Shown here: positions 7,744-15,041 of the stretch, piece by piece | Layout of the letters: each line of letters starts with the position of its first letter | Numbering within the stretch: position 1 is the stretch's first letter | NCBI GenBank assembly: GCA_900752015.1 | Contig: CAADTZ010000092.1 | Coordinates: 1-21,873, forward strand | DNA from: an uncultured Collinsella sp. | GTDB lineage: Bacteria; Actinomycetota; Coriobacteriia; Coriobacteriales; Coriobacteriaceae | Direction: 5' to 3' | Length of the DNA: 21,873 nt | Translations under genes and position numbers: made by a program | Notes under the pieces: model-generated | Told to the model about the DNA's origin: nothing | Seen by the model: only the letters and a program-made list of their open reading frames with translations | Databases searched by the model: none

Positions 7744-8757
7744 TTAATTCATAACCAATCCGTTAAAAACAAGTGAATCGAAAAAGCCATCGACTGCCCA
7801 ATCTTGGACGACGATGTAGAAAAAACTAAAAAAAACAACGACTGCAAACGTTGCCAGAAAACGTAATCTTTTATCGTGAAATGATTCGATTAAATTTGGG
7901 ATTGCGACAGTCGTGGCAATTTGAAAATATCTTGTAGCGCGGGTAAACGTTGAGAACCTCAGTGCTAAAACCTGAAAAACAGGTGCCAACTCCAATGCAT
8001 GGCCTATACCCAAGCGATCACAATTGTCTCCCCGAAGTTCGTAGATAATAACAAGTAAAATCATCAAAAGAAGAAGGTTTTCCCCCGAAAAACCCGTCAA
8101 AACGTACTCGCTATGATAGTGGGATGTCATGAAATTACTTAATGGTGTAGAACACAACAATAAAGTGATACCTGCCAGGATGCAGCCCAGATGGAATGCA
8201 CCTTTCCTTCGCAAATTTGAAATCGGATAGAGGGCCACAAAGAGAATTGCAGTTACATGAAACGAGCATGCGATCAGGATAAGCAACAGGAACTTCGGCA
8301 GCTTTCTCTCCTCGACTGCGTCATACGCAAGCAGAACAATGGCGAGAGCAACGGTTTGCCGCAAGATAAATAGACTCATTCCGAAAAAGCCTAGTGTAAC
8401 CATAAAAAAATAGCTCAAAGCATAATTATTCGAATAACGTCGACAAAAATGAACAAAAGCCAATTCGAATATGAGGCTCGTGAAAAAGACTAATGACTTC
8501 GCATCGGGCCAAATGCCCCAAATCACTTGGCTGAATAACTTCCACCCGATTCCGAAATCGCTATACCAGTTCAACCGCGCATGAAAGGCATATTGTGCAG
8601 CATCACTAAAAATTGGAGCAAAAAGCGTCATGAGCATCATTTGGATGAATACAATGCCCAAATACCAATCACTGCCCCTCTTTCCCTTTGAAAGTCGGCC
8701 TCGAAAGACAAACCACCAAACGAAGAGAAGCATCAGATTAAGAGGAAGGATGTTCAT
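7744..8757 (-). CDS. EpsG-family membrane protein, likely Wzy-type polymerase
   Basis: Predicted to join flipped repeat units into the polymer outside the membrane. The 337-residue protein is almost entirely hydrophobic helices (about ten). The EpsG-like pattern is visible: a short first helix, then the loop SDAAQYAFHARLNWYSDFGIGWKLFSQ with the conserved aromatic/charged residues, then SLFILRQTVALAIVLLAY, where the Arg-Gln before a helix is characteristic of EpsG polymerases. Ribosome site GGAGG lies five bases before the ATG. The start overlaps the end of the upstream glycosyltransferase by 20 bases, so the two are translationally linked. The DNA is distinctly AT-rich against the GC-rich ends of the operon. 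It is the only polymerase candidate in the window; no O-antigen ligase is present. Confidence 0.85.
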   Translation of the reverse strand: MNILPLNLMLLFVWWFVFRGRLSKGKRGSDWYLGIVFIQMMLMTLFAPIFSDAAQYAFHARLNWYSDFGIGWKLFSQVIWGIWPDAKSLVFFTSLIFELAFVHFCRRYSNNYALSYFFMVTLGFFGMSLFILRQTVALAIVLLAYDAVEERKLPKFLLLILIACSFHVTAILFVALYPISNLRRKGAFHLGCILAGITLLLCSTPLSNFMTSHYHSEYVLTGFSGENLLLLMILLVIIYELRGDNCDRLGIGHALELAPVFQVLALRFSTFTRATRYFQIATTVAIPNLIESFHDKRLRFLATFAVVVFFSFFYIVVQDWAVDGFFDSLVFNGLVMN

Positions 8758-9841
8758 TGCGCCCTCCCAAGGAGATTTGAATCAAGTAGCCTTTCCATGC
8801 CATAAATACCTTGTCAGGTAAATAGGCTTTCATACTCTCTGCGGCAGCGGACGTCATATCCCCTACATTATCCTCAACAAGCAATCTCTTGATTTGATCA
8901 GCCATAGCTCGCGAGTTTCCGACGGGAACAAGGACACCATTCGTTCCATCAGCAATCAACTCTCCTGGTCCACCACAGGGACAGTCCGTCACTACGCAAG
9001 GTAAACCGACAGCCATTGCTTCCATGAGCGCATTAGGCATTCCCTCATAGTCAGAGGACATCAGAAAGCCTTTTGCATCGGCGAGCACCGCCGGCACGTC
9101 AGAAGTTCGTCCGCAAAGAGCAACGCCGTCCGACAGTCCAAGGGCGTAAACCATACGCTGAAGGTCGCTTCGCATTGGACCTTCTCCATAGATTCGCAAA
9201 CATTCGTCAGGGAAATCCATTCGCACTGCCGCAAACGCCTTGAGCATCATCGGATAGTTCTTCTGTTCCGTAAGACGCCCAATCGCGACCCAATACGAAT
9301 TCACGCCAGACTTGTCGGTCTCGAAAAAAACCGGGTTCACCGCGTTTGGAATCACTCGTGATTTTCGACGAAGTCGAGCCGGAAACCATTCCATAGCTTG
9401 ATGGGTCTGAAAGACGCAGCCGTCAGCCAGAAAGGGCATGAGAAACTTGCCCACAAACCTACCGATTTTTCCTGCATACTCCCTAGCAGGGTCATTTCGA
9501 ACCGAGACGACAACCTTGCATGGAAGACCGAAACCCGCAACAAGCGCGCGGAAATTAGGTTCCTGCATGAAGGACAGAACGACATCAGGTCCTTCTGATT
9601 TAATGATTGCGCGCAACTTCTTTATCCTTGTGGCATTTCGCATCAGTCGCGACTGAACGATTTCCTCGTTCTCAAGGGAATAGCGAGTCACGCCTTCATT
9701 CAACTCATATTCGTTGTCGGAGCGAAACGACGTCACCAAAATGGAATTGTCCCCGCTACTGGAAAAGAAATTTGCAAGCTGGGATATAACCCGCTCCGCA
9801 CCTCCGCCGTTCAGCCGGTTTATGTAAAATAGAACTCTCAT
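8738..9841 (-). CDS. GT4-family glycosyltransferase
   Basis: GT-B fold cytoplasmic transferase of 367 residues for repeat-unit assembly. Seen: N-terminal RVLFYINRLNGGGAERVISQLANFF, where the GGGAER loop is typical of GT4 enzymes, then VSVRNDPAREY in the acceptor domain. The donor domain follows: AIGRLTEQKNYPMMLKAF, the IYGEGPM loop and the E-x7-E signature in SSDYEGMPNALMEAM, ending VGLPCVVTDCPCGGPGELI. The last motif is commonly found in enzymes that use UDP-activated hexoses or hexosamines, but the donor is not decided by sequence alone. The ATG overlaps the preceding stop as ATGA, with AAAGGA four bases upstream, so reinitiation is likely. It differs in sequence from the other three transferases, suggesting a different linkage. 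Confidence 0.91.
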   Translation of the reverse strand: MRVLFYINRLNGGGAERVISQLANFFSSSGDNSILVTSFRSDNEYELNEGVTRYSLENEEIVQSRLMRNATRIKKLRAIIKSEGPDVVLSFMQEPNFRALVAGFGLPCKVVVSVRNDPAREYAGKIGRFVGKFLMPFLADGCVFQTHQAMEWFPARLRRKSRVIPNAVNPVFFETDKSGVNSYWVAIGRLTEQKNYPMMLKAFAAVRMDFPDECLRIYGEGPMRSDLQRMVYALGLSDGVALCGRTSDVPAVLADAKGFLMSSDYEGMPNALMEAMAVGLPCVVTDCPCGGPGELIADGTNGVLVPVGNSRAMADQIKRLLVEDNVGDMTSAAAESMKAYLPDKVFMAWKGYLIQISLGGRNEHPSS

Positions 9842-10977
9842 CGTTTCCTTTTCAATGCGCCACTAAAGAAATCGGTCAGTCGTTCCGCTGTCTCACTGGA
9901 ATCAAACCCCGCCGCCCGCACGGCTTTTGCCCCCGAAGCACGATCGAACTCGCCGGCCAGTATCCCGTCGACGCGCTCCGCCCACGCACGCGCGCAGACG
10001 TCAAGCTTCTCGCATTCTACATGTCCGCCCTTGATATAACAGTCTCGAGGGATAGCATCCGATATCAAACACGGCAGCCCCGCTGCCTGCGCTTCCACCA
10101 AGACCATGGGTAATCCCTCATACAGCGAAGGCATCGTAAAACAGTCCATCGCCTGCATAAGCCGCGGCACGTCCGAACGCACGCCCAGAAACTTGACAGA
10201 GCCGGTGATGCCTAACTCGGCAGCCTTTCTCTCCATCTCCATACGCAGGGGACCGTCACCCGCAAGCATCAACAAGGCGTCAGGTCTTCGCTTCAGCAGG
10301 GCGGCAAACACGTCAAGCAGAAGTGCGTGGTTTTTCACCGCGTCGAATCGCCCAACATGCCCCACGACGGGTGCATCGTCGGTGATGCCCAGTTCGCGTC
10401 GAACTTCCGTCCGCACGGCGGGATCATACGCGTATGAGTCTACGTCTATGCAGTTCCTAACGACCTCGAAGTCATCGGTATTAAACATCCACCTGCCCGC
10501 TTCCTCGCCGCAAGCAAACAAATCGGTGGCGTACCGTTTGATGAGAGGCTTGCAAAGCATCTTTAAGGGGTACTTCAAGTCTCTGTCCTGGTAGCTATTG
10601 TGCGAATGTGCCACTCGAACAATAGCCCCATGTCTCGCGGCTGCTGCGAGCGGCTCAGCGCTCAAACAGTCAAGCTGCGCCCATACGACTTCGTACGCGT
10701 GCTTAGCAAAAAACTCATTAAGTGCTGTCCAGTAGCGAGGGTCAAGCGGATTTTGCCTACGAACGCGGTAAATACGCCCACCCAACGACTCAATTTCCTC
10801 TTCGTAGGCACCACTATCCGAACGGTGGAGCAAGAAGTCGAGCTGAACCTTGGAACGATTCAGTGCTCGATACACGTTCATTGTGAACGTCTCAAGTCCG
10901 CCTCGATTCATGCTGGTTACCACTACGAGAACGCGTAACGGTTCATTAATTTTTGTATCGAGAATTTCAGAAACCAC
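9838..10977 (-). CDS. GT4-family glycosyltransferase
   Basis: Cytoplasmic retaining glycosyltransferase with GT-B fold. N-terminal strand LRVLVVVTSMNRGGLETFTMNVYRAL, central RVAHSHNSY, then donor domain VGHVGRFDAVKNHALLLDVF, LAGDGPLR and the E-x7-E motif in PSLYEGLPMVLVEAQ followed by AGLPCLIS. I start it at GTG 10977 because AGGAGAGG lies about five bases upstream. An ATG six codons earlier (10995) would overlap the upstream stop and has no comparable ribosome site. It is paralogous to the enzyme at 4443-5576, which shares the VQ-DFL and EEIESLGG features, so a duplication followed by divergence within the cluster is likely. It ends with a four-base ATGA overlap with the next gene. Confidence 0.9.
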   Translation of the reverse strand: MVSEILDTKINEPLRVLVVVTSMNRGGLETFTMNVYRALNRSKVQLDFLLHRSDSGAYEEEIESLGGRIYRVRRQNPLDPRYWTALNEFFAKHAYEVVWAQLDCLSAEPLAAAARHGAIVRVAHSHNSYQDRDLKYPLKMLCKPLIKRYATDLFACGEEAGRWMFNTDDFEVVRNCIDVDSYAYDPAVRTEVRRELGITDDAPVVGHVGRFDAVKNHALLLDVFAALLKRRPDALLMLAGDGPLRMEMERKAAELGITGSVKFLGVRSDVPRLMQAMDCFTMPSLYEGLPMVLVEAQAAGLPCLISDAIPRDCYIKGGHVECEKLDVCARAWAERVDGILAGEFDRASGAKAVRAAGFDSSETAERLTDFFSGALKRKR

Positions 10978-10987
10978 GGCCTCTCCT

Positions 10988-12091
10988 CTATGCATAGAGC
11001 GATGTCATTCGCCTAAGCACAGCTGAAATATCAAATTTCTTCGCCTGCTCTCGCCACGCAGATGCGCTTTGCCTCTTACCGGAAACCCTCTCAATAGCAC
11101 GAGCCCACTCATCTGCTCCACCCTCGACGATTGAGCCTTCCGCGAATGGACCCAGCACATCAGCGCAGCCCCTCGCACCGGAGGTCAAGCACGGCCTGCC
11201 ACATGCCATCGCTTCGATGAGCGATACGGGCAGACCCTCGCGCTTGGAAGGGAAACAAAAGAGATCGCACGCGTTGAGCAACGCTGCCACGTCGCTGCGG
11301 AAACCCAGAAGCATGAGACGATCGTCCACACCGAGATGTCGCGCCTTTTTCAACAAGACGTTGCGAAGTGGTCCCTCGCCCGCAACGAGCAATTTAAAAT
11401 TATCAGGCAGCTTCGCAAGAGCCTCTATGAGCACACCATGATTCTTGTTTTCGTTAAGATCACCGACGGACAGCAAGACAAAATCGTTCTTGCCCAGGCC
11501 GAGCTCCGCGCGCGTGTCCGCGCAGTTCTTAACGCAAACAAACCTGTCTAGGTCGACACCCACGCCGGGCACATACTCCACACGGCAATGCGCGAATTGC
11601 CGTGCACGCTTACAGTCCTCATCGTTTATGGTCACCAGTACATCGGTAAAGCGACTCATCACTCGCTCTACGGGATACCAAAGCACCCAGTTAATTAGAG
11701 GCGCCCCATCATAAAAATGAAAACCGTGCGCAGTGTAAATCACTTTTGTCCCACTGTGACGAGCATCTCGAGCTGCAAGACGCGTGAGAACACCTCCCAC
11801 GGGAGTGTGGGTGTGAACAATAGCGAAATGCTCCTTGGCGAAGAGTTTACGCAGCTGTTTGTAGGCAACGATCGTCTGCATTGAGAATGGACTGCGTGCG
11901 AAGTCAATATTAACGAAATGGTCGCAGAATGGGATTTCACAGACACCGTCTGGATAATCGTTCTTAGCAGCTACCCATGTCTCCCAACCCTGCTCTTTGA
12001 ACCACTTGAGATAAGGTATGTGGAACTTAGCAATATGCCCGCGCACCAGCGTAGCTGTGAAAAGAACGCGACCATGGTCAGGGAAGCTCAT
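10988..12091 (-). CDS. GT4-family glycosyltransferase (EpsD/CapM-like)
   Basis: Probably the second enzyme of repeat-unit synthesis, since it directly follows the initiating phosphoglycosyl transferase and resembles EpsD- or CapM-type proteins that add the second sugar. Seen: RVLFTATLVRGHIAKFHIPYLKWF at the N-terminus, the signature HTHTPVGGVLTRLAAR, TAHGFHFYDG, then LSVGDLNENKNHGVLIEAL, GEGPLRN and the E-x7-E element KREGLPVSLIEAM with ACGRPCL. Length 367 is usual. The ATG overlaps the TGA of the sugar transferase by four bases, so expression is tied to that gene. The acceptor is inferred from gene order only; the donor sugar is unknown. Confidence 0.91.
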   Translation of the reverse strand: MSFPDHGRVLFTATLVRGHIAKFHIPYLKWFKEQGWETWVAAKNDYPDGVCEIPFCDHFVNIDFARSPFSMQTIVAYKQLRKLFAKEHFAIVHTHTPVGGVLTRLAARDARHSGTKVIYTAHGFHFYDGAPLINWVLWYPVERVMSRFTDVLVTINDEDCKRARQFAHCRVEYVPGVGVDLDRFVCVKNCADTRAELGLGKNDFVLLSVGDLNENKNHGVLIEALAKLPDNFKLLVAGEGPLRNVLLKKARHLGVDDRLMLLGFRSDVAALLNACDLFCFPSKREGLPVSLIEAMACGRPCLTSGARGCADVLGPFAEGSIVEGGADEWARAIERVSGKRQSASAWREQAKKFDISAVLRRMTSLYA

Positions 12092-12876
12092 CTCGCACCG
12101 TCTCCCGTGCTCACAACGCCAAGCGTCTTGAGCATAATCTCAAGGTCCATCTTGATGCTTCTAGATTTAATGTACTGGAGGTCAAACATGACCTTCTCGC
12201 TGGGAAGCAAGTCGTACCCGCCAGTCACCTGGGCAAGACCGGAAATGCCCGGACGGACCATAGTGCGGTAATGCCATCCGTGAATGCGTTTCTCAAACTC
12301 ATCACAAAACGCAGGACGCTCGGGGCGAGGACCAATTAGGCTCATATCGCCTTTGAAGACGTTCCAAAATTGCGGTATCTCGTCCAAACGCGTCTTACGC
12401 ATAAACTTGCCAAACGGCGTTACGCGCGGATCTTCGTCCTGAGCCCACTGGGCACCACGAGATTCAGCATCAGTGTACATGCTGCGGAACTTATAGATAT
12501 TAAAGACCTTGCCGTCCTTGCCAACGCGACGCTGTGCATAAATGACGGGGCCTTCGGACTCGGACTTAATCTTGACGGCAATGACAGCCATCGGAATCGC
12601 GAGAATAATGAGCGCGCAACCGCAGGAGACAACATCAAAAGAGCGCTTGATAAGGCGGTAGAAGAACCCACCGTTTACGACGGGTTCTTCTAGTTCAATG
12701 ATGTCGTCACCGGGCAACAACTTTTCCAGCACGTCAGCAGGGATACCGTTCTCCGACAGCTTAGGCTCATGCTTTCCGACGTTGTTAAGCTTTGCAGCCT
12801 CGCGCCTGTCCTCAAGCGTGACAGCGAGCGCTGCCGCATCCCCCATTTGATTTTCTTGCACGTTCTCTTCCAACAC
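12088..12876 (-). CDS. Undecaprenyl-phosphate phosphoglycosyl transferase (initiating sugar transferase)
   Basis: Transfers a sugar-1-phosphate from a UDP-sugar to undecaprenyl phosphate, the committed step of polymer assembly, at the inner face of the membrane. The bacterial sugar transferase core starts near residue 73 with KRSFD at 77-81, one membrane-entering helix at about 83-102, KFRSM at 129-133, the catalytic Asp165-Glu166 in TRLDEIPQ, GPRPERP at 182-188 and RPGISGLAQV at 208-217. This is the small monotopic type, not the large five-helix WbaP/WcaJ type. About 70 polar residues precede the core; I recognise no domain there. Start GTG is chosen because AGGGG lies five bases upstream. 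That ribosome site can pair in a short CCCC/GGGG hairpin. The gene is 51 bases after loaP. Confidence 0.93.
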   Translation of the reverse strand: MLEENVQENQMGDAAALAVTLEDRREAAKLNNVGKHEPKLSENGIPADVLEKLLPGDDIIELEEPVVNGGFFYRLIKRSFDVVSCGCALIILAIPMAVIAVKIKSESEGPVIYAQRRVGKDGKVFNIYKFRSMYTDAESRGAQWAQDEDPRVTPFGKFMRKTRLDEIPQFWNVFKGDMSLIGPRPERPAFCDEFEKRIHGWHYRTMVRPGISGLAQVTGGYDLLPSEKVMFDLQYIKSRSIKMDLEIMLKTLGVVSTGDGAR

Positions 12877-12881
12877 TTCGT

Positions 12882-12894
12882 CCCCTGGTCGGGG
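12882..12894 (-). promoter_or_regulatory. Small hairpin over the sugar-transferase ribosome site
   Basis: On the minus strand CCCC-gacca-GGGG can fold so that the GGGG, part of the ribosome-binding site for the GTG at 12876, is paired. Only four base pairs are involved, so any effect on translation is speculative. Confidence 0.25.
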
Positions 12895-12927
12895 CTCCTC
12901 CCTGTTCCGCTAAGCAGTCGCCTGCAG

Positions 12928-13473
12928 CTAGGCGATCGCCTTTTTAAGGTTGCGCATTACACGCTGCTCGGCTGAAAGCACGGCAAGACCAACGCGCGTA
13001 GTAACGCGTCGGCCGCACAGATCAAGCTCCAAATAAGCAGTGCTCTTGCGTCTGTTAATGGATTTGATAAGGCCTTCGTGGCCCAGCAGCGGACCTGCCG
13101 TAACTACGACCTGGTCACCGTCTTTCAGGGCCTCGCTCATGGGCACCACACGGTCTCCCTTATGCGTAAATCCGCCAATAAGCTGGACCTCTTCTTTTGC
13201 CAGCGGCACAAACTGACCGCCCTGGGATAACACCCGGGCAAAGTCGTCCATACGCAGCAGATACTGTTGCACGGTACGGGGATCTGCCGTATCGCAGATA
13301 AGATAACCGTGAAAGAGCGGCTTGGTCGTATTGACCCATTCGCCGTGTACTTTGATCTCGGTTTGAAATTGGGGATAAAAGAGCTCCTGCATGGCGCTCG
13401 CCGGCACCATGCGCTCGATGCGCTCGCGCATTACGTCTTCGCGACCGTTAATGACCTGGATCACATACCACAC
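12928..13473 (-). CDS. loaP: LoaP-type NusG-family transcription antiterminator
   Basis: Specialised NusG paralogue that would bind RNA polymerase and let it read through terminators in the operon it heads. With the start used here the protein has 181 residues: an NGN domain from WYVIQVINGRED at 2-13 through FYPQFQTEIKVHGEW at 32-46 and LFHGYL at 53-58, then a KOW domain at about 118-160 containing DGDQVVVTAGPLLGHEGLIKSI. The GEW element, the LFHGYL motif, QFVPL and the GPL-G-EG KOW match LoaP better than housekeeping NusG or RfaH. Several GTG codons could start it (13482, 13479, 13473). The last is preferred: AAGGGG is nine bases away and the N-terminus then matches the family. It is preceded by a long structured leader and followed closely by the sugar transferase. 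Not a housekeeping NusG, because it is short and heads a capsule operon. Confidence 0.85.
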   Translation of the reverse strand: MWYVIQVINGREDVMRERIERMVPASAMQELFYPQFQTEIKVHGEWVNTTKPLFHGYLICDTADPRTVQQYLLRMDDFARVLSQGGQFVPLAKEEVQLIGGFTHKGDRVVPMSEALKDGDQVVVTAGPLLGHEGLIKSINRRKSTAYLELDLCGRRVTTRVGLAVLSAEQRVMRNLKKAIA

Positions 13474-13502
13474 GAGCACCACCCCCTTGCTGTCTTACGT
13501 GT

Positions 13503-13575
13503 GGCTCACGGGGTTTGGGTATGGCTTCGCCAAGGCGCTTGTGCGCGAAGGCGCTCCATATTCAAACCCTGAGCC
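13503..13575 (-). promoter_or_regulatory. Large multi-stem inverted repeat just upstream of loaP
   Basis: Read on the minus strand, nested complementary arms occur in order: GGCTCA with TGAGCC, GGGTTTG with CAAACCC, TATGG with CCATA and CTTCGC with GCGAAG. They are separated only by a two-base bulge, a 2+2 internal loop and a five-base bulge, and closed by a 14-base loop. That gives about 24 base pairs of near-continuous stem ending 30 bases before the loaP start codon. No T-run follows, so it is not a simple terminator. It could be a LoaP recognition element, an autoregulatory leader or a translation control. The fold is read by eye. Confidence 0.6.
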
Positions 13576-13672
13576 CAGTCAGACAAGCACGTGGCTCTGC
13601 CCCACCGTGAACGGTATGTATAGAAGCAGTTGCTAGAGTCGCGGACGTGTATCGCAAAAATGACCACGACCC

Positions 13673-13732
13673 CAGCTGGCTGCGTGCGACCCAGTCAAGT
13701 GGGTACAAAACTGGAACGCACGCAGCCAGCTG
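13673..13732 (-). promoter_or_regulatory. Long perfect inverted repeat in the operon leader
   Basis: Arms of 16 bases (13673-13688 and 13717-13732, plus-strand left arm CAGCTGGCTGCGTGCG) are exactly complementary. After one mismatch a further six pairs continue inwards (five Watson-Crick plus one that is U-G only in minus-strand RNA), leaving a 14-base loop. The wobble pair works for minus-strand RNA but would be A-C in plus-strand RNA, which hints that the minus-strand transcript is the folded one. It lies about 200 bases upstream of loaP. No T-run directly follows. Confidence 0.65.
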
Positions 13733-13760
13733 TAGGACTGCTACGCTTTGACACGCAACC

Positions 13761-13788
13761 TATTTAATGCACCTTGAAATTACATCAA
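13761..13788 (-). promoter_or_regulatory. Possible promoter of the polysaccharide operon
   Basis: TTGATG (13788-13783) and TAAATA (13766-13761) are separated by 16 bases on the minus strand. Transcription would begin a little upstream of the long inverted repeat at 13673-13732. The -10 match is poor, so this is only the best placed candidate in an AT-rich patch. Confidence 0.3.
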
Positions 13789-14204
13789 TGCAAATAAATA
13801 ACGTCGCATGACATCTATATTGGAGCTCGTGGTGTTTCTGGCACCGCCGTTACGGCCGGATGCTGATCGACCCTGCGCTTTGTGACTTGCTGGAGCCGTG
13901 AGCACAGTGAACTCATGTAACGTTATGTATGTTAGCACAAGCTGTTAGTGAAACTGATTTGGGCAGTACTGGACACATTTCGTTCATTTAGCGTGTTCAA
14001 GGGGGCTGTTTTGCGATGTTGTTCACATTGATGCAGGTTATTAAGGTACTGGCGGTGATTAGGGGCGTTCCTGAAGCCCAAATGAAGCAGCGAGCTGCGC
14101 CGATGATCGCGTTCGTCTAACAAACTATGTACAGACATGGGAAATAAATTGTGCAACTTTTTGTTGCCGAAGGAGGGGTTTGTGGCGCGAGGAATTTTGA
14201 AATG
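13789..14204. other. Intergenic stretch with no supported gene
   Basis: Between the candidate operon promoter and the terminator of the tRNA gene I see no credible coding sequence. A minus-strand reading frame covers 13932-14363, but it runs through the tRNA gene and its translation has the look of a translated tRNA. The stretch has mixed composition and no long inverted repeats. It may contain an upstream promoter for the operon or a decayed or repeated element, but nothing in it can be named. Confidence 0.4.
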
Positions 14205-14235
14205 AAAAAAGGCCTCCGGGATTCCGAAGGCCTTT
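14205..14235 (-). terminator. Intrinsic terminator of tRNA-Ala
   Basis: On the minus strand AAAGGCCTTCGG pairs with CCGGAGGCCTTT (12 pairs including one G-U) around a four-base loop, followed by a run of T. It begins about ten bases after the encoded CCA of the tRNA. It separates the tRNA from the polysaccharide operon downstream. Confidence 0.9.
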
Positions 14236-14245
14236 GCTTTCACGA

Positions 14246-14321
14246 TGGTGGAGACGAGGGGGATCGAACCCCTGACCTCTTGACTGCCAGTCAAGCGCTC
14301 TCCCAGCTGAGCTACGCCCCC
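14246..14321 (-). tRNA. tRNA-Ala (anticodon GGC)
   Basis: The minus strand gives a complete 76-base cloverleaf: acceptor arm GGGGGCG with CGTCTCC (two G-U pairs), D-arm GCTC/GAGC, anticodon stem CTTGA/TCAAG around the loop CTGGCAG (anticodon GGC), T-arm AGGGG/CCCCT with loop TTCGATC, discriminator A and an encoded CCA end. It reads alanine codons GCC and GCU. It stands alone, with its own promoter and terminator. Confidence 0.96.
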
Positions 14322-14334
14322 GTGACGGGAAGAT

Positions 14335-14363
14335 ACTATAGGGGAAGTTGGCGCGACGTGCAA
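14335..14363 (-). promoter_or_regulatory. Promoter of the tRNA-Ala gene
   Basis: TTGCAC and TATAGT on the minus strand are exactly 17 bases apart, close to the sigma-70-type consensus. The -10 box ends about 13 bases before the mature tRNA 5' end. Confidence 0.8.
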
Positions 14364-14390
14364 GGACTTTTTTGGTCAGACTCTAAATGC

Positions 14391-15032
14391 CTAATGATAT
14401 AGGTAAGCGATGGCGGTGCCGGTGTGAACTTGGATCTTTGCTGTACCCCTGACGACGTTGCTAATGCCCATGTCGGCTAGCAGGCCCAGGGGGCTGTGGT
14501 CAAGCTCCCATTCTAGGCCGTGTTCGCTTACAACTGTCCCAGGGGCTATGGCGATGATGGAGAACGTCTTGCCTTCGGCGCCTTTGATGGTCCATGATTC
14601 GCCCGCGCGAAGAATGCGGGCGACCACCTTGTCCTCGGCAATCCAGACAGGAGTGTCCCCGTAGCCCGCGAGAAGCCCCAGTATGGAAAGCGCCATGTCG
14701 GGACGGCCGCCGGTGGCGCAGGTCGCAACCACTTCGGCACCCGGCCAGCGACGACGGACGGAATCGAGCGCCAGCGCCAGATCGGTATGGTCCTTGTACG
14801 GGTCGTGGCGCTCAACTTCAAAGTCGGTGGCGGCATCGACCAACGCGCGACCTGCATCGCTCACCGTGTCGGCATCCCCCACATACACGTCGCAGCTCAG
14901 CCCCGCGCCCAGCAGCGCGTCGAGCCCGCGGTCCACGGCGACAACGTGGTCGCACTCCCCTGCTAGCCTACGCAACAGATCCGCGCTCGCCACCACGGGC
15001 GAGCCGCAGACCACTAATACCTTGCAAGCCAC
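14391..15032 (-). CDS. thiN: Thiamine pyrophosphokinase
   Basis: Transfers diphosphate from ATP to thiamine, giving the cofactor thiamine diphosphate. The 213-residue length is typical of the bacterial enzyme. Seen: VAVDRGLDALL from residue 31, GDADTV at 52-57 (usually GDFDS), KDHTDLALAL at 80-89 and GGRPDMALS at 108-116. The family often has GGR-DH here, so the His is Met in this protein. The C-terminal thiamine-binding half contains LGLLADMGISN, including the typical ISN. The start is GTG, nine bases after the stop of the HAD gene, with GAGGGATAGGCGAGGG upstream. The two genes therefore form an operon. No TPP riboswitch is evident upstream of the pair. Salvage of imported thiamine is the likely use. 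Confidence 0.9.
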   Translation of the reverse strand: MACKVLVVCGSPVVASADLLRRLAGECDHVVAVDRGLDALLGAGLSCDVYVGDADTVSDAGRALVDAATDFEVERHDPYKDHTDLALALDSVRRRWPGAEVVATCATGGRPDMALSILGLLAGYGDTPVWIAEDKVVARILRAGESWTIKGAEGKTFSIIAIAPGTVVSEHGLEWELDHSPLGLLADMGISNVVRGTAKIQVHTGTAIAYLYH

Positions 15033-15041
15033 AGCCCTCGC

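Noticed and set aside
13830..13860. Possible ops/JUMPstart element (GGCGGTGCC on the minus strand)
   Set aside because: It resembles the GGCGGTAGC core of the RfaH ops site only in part, the rest of JUMPstart is absent, and the antiterminator is LoaP type rather than RfaH.
14246..14321. tRNA gene as an integration site for a mobile element
   Set aside because: No repeat of the tRNA 3' end, no integrase and no transposase is visible in the window.
13932..14363. 143-codon minus-strand frame across the tRNA gene
   Set aside because: It includes the whole tRNA-Ala gene and its terminator. The peptide GGVAQLGERLTGSQEVRGS is a typical translated tRNA.
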